Source: an uncultured Pseudomonadota bacterium (GTDB lineage Bacteria; Myxococcota_A; UBA9042; CAIXZC01). From it: a DNA stretch of 17,066 nt. A program made the translations under genes and the position numbers. The first letter of the stretch is position 1, and each line of letters opens with the position of its first letter. Location of the stretch: contig CALGBT010000529.1 in assembly GCA_937884235.1 (NCBI GenBank), positions 1-17,066 on the forward strand, read 5' to 3'. The notes beneath the pieces were generated by a model. The model was given only the letters and a program-made list of their open reading frames with translations, did no database searches and was not told the origin of the DNA. Shown one piece after another: positions 13,649-17,066 of the stretch.

Positions 13649-16195
13649 ATGTCAATCCGTGGACAGTTTCTCTTCCTTTCATTCCTGCTGCTGTTCGGTT
13701 GTTCTGATGGCAGCTCCAAAGGTGACGATGCTGGGACTCCGGCTCTGGACCTGGTTGTGGATGTGTTGGCGGCGCCGGATACTTCTGCAGAGGACGTTGA
13801 GTCCATGGATGCCCAGGGGCCAGACGTGGTGATGCCCAGCGGCGTGGAGGCCTACCTCGTCAGTTCGCCCGATCAGCTTATGCCCGGCTACGGTGCGCGC
13901 GGACGAGTCGGTGACCTGCGCATAGAGAACAAGCATCTGGCCGCGCTCATCGGGTCAGAGGACAATTTTCAGTGGGCCAACTATGGTGGCGGTATTCTGG
14001 ACATGATTCCCGCGGGCGGCGAGGACTACTTCACTGAACTTTTTCCCATCGTCGGTTTCCTCCGCGGGGTGAAGCCCGAAAAGGTGGAGGTCTTTGCTGA
14101 CGGCAGTGACGGCGAAGCCATCATCCGCATGACCGGTACGGACCGCCCCATTCCGGTTATCGACGGCGTGCTCAAGACGGCCTGGCTGGGTACCGAGGTG
14201 ACGGTTGACTATGTGCTGGGGCCGGAGTCCCGGTGCCTTGAGATCCGGACGACGGTGCGCAATGGCACCGCAGAGGCAATCAAGGTGGCGTTGGGGGACG
14301 GTCTGTCCACCTCCGATGAGGGCCGTCTCTTTGGCGCCGGCGTCGGTTACGACAACGGTAAGCTGCTCAATGCCCAGGACCTGGAATACATCGGCTCTGA
14401 GACTCTGGCGACCTCTTATCTGCTGGTCCCCGAACCGTCTCTCTCCATGGCTCTGGCCATCCAGGAGCAAGAGCTGAGCCCTGTGCTTTACGGTTTCTAT
14501 GACCTGGCACCGGGGCAGAGTCGCACCGTTCACCGTTGTCTCTACGTCGGGGCGGGTCGTTCCGCGTCGGTGCTCGAACCGTACTGGCAGGAGTCCGGTG
14601 TGGAGTTGGAGCCGGTGGCCGGGGTCGTCCAGATCAGCACACCCGGCTATCCGCTGACCGCGGTTGCCATAGAGTTCTCGCAGGACGGAGAGTTTGCCGG
14701 CTCCGTCGCCCCGGGCGAGAGCGGGGACTTTGCCGTTCAGCTACCGGCAGGCCAGTACACGGTCACCGTCACCGGTGATGCCCTGGGAGAGAATGTGACG
14801 GAGTTCACGGTGCCTGCCGCCGAGGCCCTGGAGTTGGTCGTACCGCCACCCGCGCGCATTGATGCCACCGTGACGGGGCCGGACGGGACAGCCATTCCCG
14901 GACGGCTGACATTGCAGGGCGGGTTTGACGCGGCGGCCACGGTGGGAATCGTCAATTTCGCGGTTAGCGAGAAGGGCGAGCACGCCTTCTACATGCCTGC
15001 CGGGGAGTACACTCTGGTGGGTTCGCGGGGACCTTTCTGGTCGCTCTGCCGGACCAATGCGGCGGCGGTGGCGGGGGAGACGGTGGCAGTAGCATGTGAA
15101 ATCGCACCCACTGTGGATGTGACTGGTACGGTTTCCGCCGACCTGCACAGCCACTCTGGGCTGGGCATAGACAGCACGCTGCACACGACGTTGCGGGTGC
15201 TGGGGATGCTGGCAGAGGGCATTCAGTTTTTCGCCAGCACCGACCACGATATCTTTCTGGACTATGGCCCGCTGGTGGCCGAATTGGGGCTGGCAGGCGA
15301 GATCACCAACTCTCCAGGGTCGGAAGTTTCGTTGCTTTTTGCCCATTTCAACTGCCTGGGATGCGTGCCGAAGACGGGGCTCTATTTTGAAGCGCCGTGG
15401 CTGAAGTTCGACGAGGCGGGGGAATCGGCCGGGGTTAAGACGATCCCCGAGGTCTTTGCGATGATGCGGGACGACATGCATGCCATCATGATCCAGATAA
15501 ACCACTTCCGGGAAGGCACAGCCTTCTTCAACGCCATCGACTACGATCCGGAACAGGGTCCCGGAGTTCTCCATCCGGATGATTGGAGTGAGAACTTCGA
15601 TGCGCTGGAAGTCTGGAATTCCAACCAGGACCTCAACCACCTTTTCAACAAGACTCTGGTGGATTGGTACAGCCTGCTCAATCGGGGCATCAACAAGGTG
15701 GCCACGGGCAATTCGGATTCGCATGGGCTGACGCAGTGGGCGGGACAGCCGCGTAATCTCATCAGAGCGGCAGAGAATACCGAGGATGCGGTCTACGCAG
15801 CACTGGCCGCTTTCGACAGCCAGGTCACCAGCGCACCGGTCATCGAGTTCACGGTGGACGGTCAGGGGTTGGGCCAGACGGTGGTCCCCGGCGGCAGTGG
15901 CGTGGATGTGGTGATCAAGGTGCGGGCGGCGGACTGGGTACCGCTGTCAACCGTGCGCCTGGTGGCCAACGGCGAGACCATTGAAACCTTCGAAGTTGAG
16001 CCCGGCACGGACGTGCTGCGGTTCGAATTTGCTGGCAGCTACGAGTTTACGGAAGACACCTGGCTCCATGTGCTGGCGTATGACGAGCAGGCCCGACTCT
16101 GGCCCATCTATCCGGGCCGCGAGTCTTTGTCGTTTACGCACCCCATCTGGGTTGATTTGGCGGGGGATGGGTTTGACGCGTTGATTGAAGACTAG
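13649..16195 (+). CDS. CehA/McbA-type PHP-domain metallohydrolase lipoprotein
   Basis: This is a predicted 848-residue lipoprotein with a PHP-type metal-dependent hydrolase domain. The ATG at 13649 has TGGAGG 6 nt upstream, and the lipobox is LFGC with C18. The in-frame ATG at 13601 lies too far upstream. An acidic tether (residues 19-55) precedes a large beta-sandwich region to about residue 330. Two Ig-like or carboxypeptidase-regulatory-like beta domains follow, one with LPAGQYTVTV and one with MPAGEYTLVG. The PHP domain (about 496-740) shows the metal ligands H500 and H502 in DLHSHSG, D532 and H533 in STDHD, H619 in IQINHF, and D690 and H692 in GNSDSHG. A C-terminal Ig-like domain ends the protein. 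The family is named after carbaryl hydrolase CehA and McbA, but most members have unknown substrates, possibly phosphoesters or carbamates. An outer-surface or periplasmic location is inferred. Confidence 0.87.
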   Translation: MSIRGQFLFLSFLLLFGCSDGSSKGDDAGTPALDLVVDVLAAPDTSAEDVESMDAQGPDVVMPSGVEAYLVSSPDQLMPGYGARGRVGDLRIENKHLAALIGSEDNFQWANYGGGILDMIPAGGEDYFTELFPIVGFLRGVKPEKVEVFADGSDGEAIIRMTGTDRPIPVIDGVLKTAWLGTEVTVDYVLGPESRCLEIRTTVRNGTAEAIKVALGDGLSTSDEGRLFGAGVGYDNGKLLNAQDLEYIGSETLATSYLLVPEPSLSMALAIQEQELSPVLYGFYDLAPGQSRTVHRCLYVGAGRSASVLEPYWQESGVELEPVAGVVQISTPGYPLTAVAIEFSQDGEFAGSVAPGESGDFAVQLPAGQYTVTVTGDALGENVTEFTVPAAEALELVVPPPARIDATVTGPDGTAIPGRLTLQGGFDAAATVGIVNFAVSEKGEHAFYMPAGEYTLVGSRGPFWSLCRTNAAAVAGETVAVACEIAPTVDVTGTVSADLHSHSGLGIDSTLHTTLRVLGMLAEGIQFFASTDHDIFLDYGPLVAELGLAGEITNSPGSEVSLLFAHFNCLGCVPKTGLYFEAPWLKFDEAGESAGVKTIPEVFAMMRDDMHAIMIQINHFREGTAFFNAIDYDPEQGPGVLHPDDWSENFDALEVWNSNQDLNHLFNKTLVDWYSLLNRGINKVATGNSDSHGLTQWAGQPRNLIRAAENTEDAVYAALAAFDSQVTSAPVIEFTVDGQGLGQTVVPGGSGVDVVIKVRAADWVPLSTVRLVANGETIETFEVEPGTDVLRFEFAGSYEFTEDTWLHVLAYDEQARLWPIYPGRESLSFTHPIWVDLAGDGFDALIED

Positions 16196-16211
16196 GCGGC
16201 CGGGGGCCGCC
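16195..16211 (+). terminator. GC-rich hairpin at the stop codon of the PHP lipoprotein gene
   Basis: GGCGGCC-GGG-GGCCGCC is a perfect 7-bp stem whose first G is the last base of the TAG stop. There is no T-run, so intrinsic termination is uncertain. The same kind of compact hairpin reappears inside the repeat array that follows. Confidence 0.4.
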
Positions 16212-16454
16212 GTGCGCAGGTCGCTGGCGCTCCCGTTCGCAGGTCGCTGGCGCTCCCGTTCGCAGGTCGCTGGCGCTCCCGTTCGCTGGTCGCTGGCGCT
16301 CCCGTGCGCTGGTCGCTGGCGCTCCCGTTCGCTGGTCGCTGGCGCTCCCGTTCGCAAGGCGGCGTTGCCGCCCGTTCGCTGGTCGCTGGCGCTCCCGTGC
16401 GCTGGGGCTGCGCCCCGTTGGGTGGGTCATCCCGCGGGCGCCTGGAAGGGCGCC
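16212..16454. repeat. 23-bp tandem repeat array with interspersed hairpins
   Basis: Six contiguous 23-bp units start at 16212, 16235, 16258, 16281, 16304 and 16327. Each starts GTKCGCWGG and continues TCGCTGGCGCTCCC. A 24-nt divergent unit at 16350-16373 replaces the middle with the hairpin GGCGGC-GTT-GCCGCC (16358-16372). A seventh normal unit follows at 16374. The array ends with GTGCGCT and the hairpin GGGGC-TGC-GCCCC (16404-16416), then CCCGCGGG (16431-16438) and paired GGCGCC motifs (16437-16442 and 16449-16454). All variation is at two positions per unit (T/G and A/T). No spacers exist, so this is not CRISPR. The 369-nt gap between genes at 16196-16564 holds only this array and the promoter below. 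Confidence 0.85.
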
Positions 16455-16484
16455 GAGGGATCTCTTGGCACCACCCGTTGGTCG

Positions 16485-16513
16485 TTGCGTGGGTGGGGCG
16501 GGGGGCGTATAGT
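16485..16513 (+). promoter_or_regulatory. Probable sigma70-type promoter for the right-edge lipoprotein gene
   Basis: TTGCGT at 16485-16490 and TATAGT at 16508-16513 have the ideal 17-bp spacing. The -10 matches the consensus at five of six positions. A start near 16520 gives a leader of about 45 nt that carries GAGG at 16556. Confidence 0.55.
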
Positions 16514-16564
16514 TGGTAGGTCGGCAATGCCGGTGCGAACTGCTGAAGAGACATCGAGGTTGGT

Positions 16565-17066
16565 ATGAAAGACAGGGCTATGGCTCTTGTGAGTCTGGTT
16601 GTGCTTCTGCTGGGTTGTGCGGCGACTTCGGACCCGGTTGGTGTGGATGCTGTCGATGCGCTGGTGGCTGAGACCGTTGTTGGCGATGTGGTGGTCGACA
16701 TGGTGGTGCCGGTGGATTTGGGCGGTGAACTCTGGTTTCCGGAGGTTGTCGATGCGGCGGATGCGCTGACGGATTTCGTCGAAGGGCCTCAGCCGGGCGA
16801 AGCCGGATATGCTTGCGAGAAGGGCGACGAATGCAACTCGGGTTTCTGCATCGATACTGGGGACGGGCTGCAGTGCACGGTGGCCTGTGTGGACGAGTGT
16901 CCCTTTGGCTGGTCCTGCGAGATACACACGCCCAGCCGTCCGGACCAGGTCTATTTGTGCGTGCCTACTGACGTTGACCTTTGCCGACCCTGTGAGAAGA
17001 ACACTGAATGTTGGACTGACGGTATTGATGCTGGGCAGGCCTGTGTGGCTTACGGCAACAGCGGGT
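16565..17066 (+). CDS. Cys-rich lipoprotein, paralogue of the CTDC-repeat gene (3' end cut by window)
   Basis: The gene starts with ATG at 16565, with GAGG 5 nt upstream, and is open to the window edge, giving 167 codons. The signal peptide ends in the lipobox LLGC with C18. An Asp/Val-rich tether covers residues 19-83 (DVVVDMVVPVD and similar). From C84 the sequence matches the N-terminal Cys-rich module of the gene at 1242. Shared elements are SGFC/SGWC, DECPFGWSC/EECPPGWSC, CV followed by DLCRPC or SLCKPC, and a final CVAYG-like stretch. The short CFLDPC insert of the other protein is absent here. The full protein is likely to continue with further Cys-rich repeats, but that part is not visible. 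It is inferred to be a second member of the same surface-lipoprotein family. Confidence 0.85.
   Translation, partial: MKDRAMALVSLVVLLLGCAATSDPVGVDAVDALVAETVVGDVVVDMVVPVDLGGELWFPEVVDAADALTDFVEGPQPGEAGYACEKGDECNSGFCIDTGDGLQCTVACVDECPFGWSCEIHTPSRPDQVYLCVPTDVDLCRPCEKNTECWTDGIDAGQACVAYGNSG

Noticed and set aside
12853..13707. Forward open frame encoding a Gly/Ser/Ala repeat protein
   Set aside because: It is the antisense reading of the 12-bp AAEP-coding repeat. The reverse strand has the lipobox, the ribosome binding site and four CxxCH motifs.
14741..15724. 327-codon reverse-strand open frame opposite the PHP domain
   Set aside because: It covers the catalytic part of the forward gene, has no recognisable domain and is explained by GC-rich codon bias.
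16212..16418. CRISPR array
   Set aside because: The units are directly adjacent with no unique spacers of constant length, and no cas genes are nearby.
16185..16568. Open frames on both strands through the 23-bp tandem array
   Set aside because: A 23-bp unit is read in all three frames in turn, so openness is a by-product of repeat composition. There is no ribosome binding site or sensible start.

Overview
The window looks like chromosome from a GC-rich, Gram-negative bacterium, probably a member of Myxococcota or a related former deltaproteobacterial lineage. This placement rests on content only. There are many large secreted lipoproteins built from cysteine-rich repeats. There is a membrane-anchored protein with the AgmX/PglI-type tail that is typical of myxobacteria. 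There is also a lipoprotein with a c3-like multiheme domain and a CehA/McbA-type PHP lipoprotein. No rRNA, tRNA, phage or transposase gene was seen.

Left part (1-8753): three consecutive forward genes encode surface lipoproteins of increasing complexity. The first (139-1128) has one copy of a six-cysteine GCGG motif and a unique C-terminal domain. The second (1242-4946) carries about 25 Asp/Cys-rich 'CTDC' repeats and ends in a glycine-rich domain like that of ALK/LTK receptors. The third (5043-8753) is a mosaic of eleven GCGG motifs, CTDC-like repeats, a somatomedin-B-like module and a probable seven-bladed beta-propeller. Each gene has its own ribosome binding site and a possible promoter, so they look like separate transcription units with a shared design. 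That design is a lipobox, an acidic Asp/Val/Pro-rich tether, a cysteine-rich rod and a C-terminal head.

Middle part (8761-12596): a reverse-strand AgmX/PglI-tail membrane protein converges on the third lipoprotein. A 297-nt divergent spacer rich in hairpins and 10-bp-phased CGACC motifs follows. Next come a small lipoprotein with a GyrI-like domain, a Phd/VapB-VapC toxin-antitoxin pair and an ABC1/UbiB-family kinase-like gene. Two ungapped 63-nt sequences, about 70% identical and promoter-like, lie upstream of the small lipoprotein and of the UbiB-like gene. They bracket the lipoprotein and toxin-antitoxin segment.

Right part (12609-17066): a reverse-strand lipoprotein has an (AAEP)n stalk and four CxxCH haem sites. 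It is divergent from a CehA/McbA-type PHP metallohydrolase lipoprotein. A GC-rich spacer with a 23-bp tandem repeat array and interspersed hairpins follows. The window ends inside another cysteine-rich lipoprotein gene (16565 onward) whose N-terminal module is paralogous to that of the CTDC-repeat gene.

Seven of the ten protein-coding genes appear to be lipoproteins, so the locus is best read as a cell-surface display region. The partners and functions of the large cysteine-rich proteins cannot be deduced from sequence alone.
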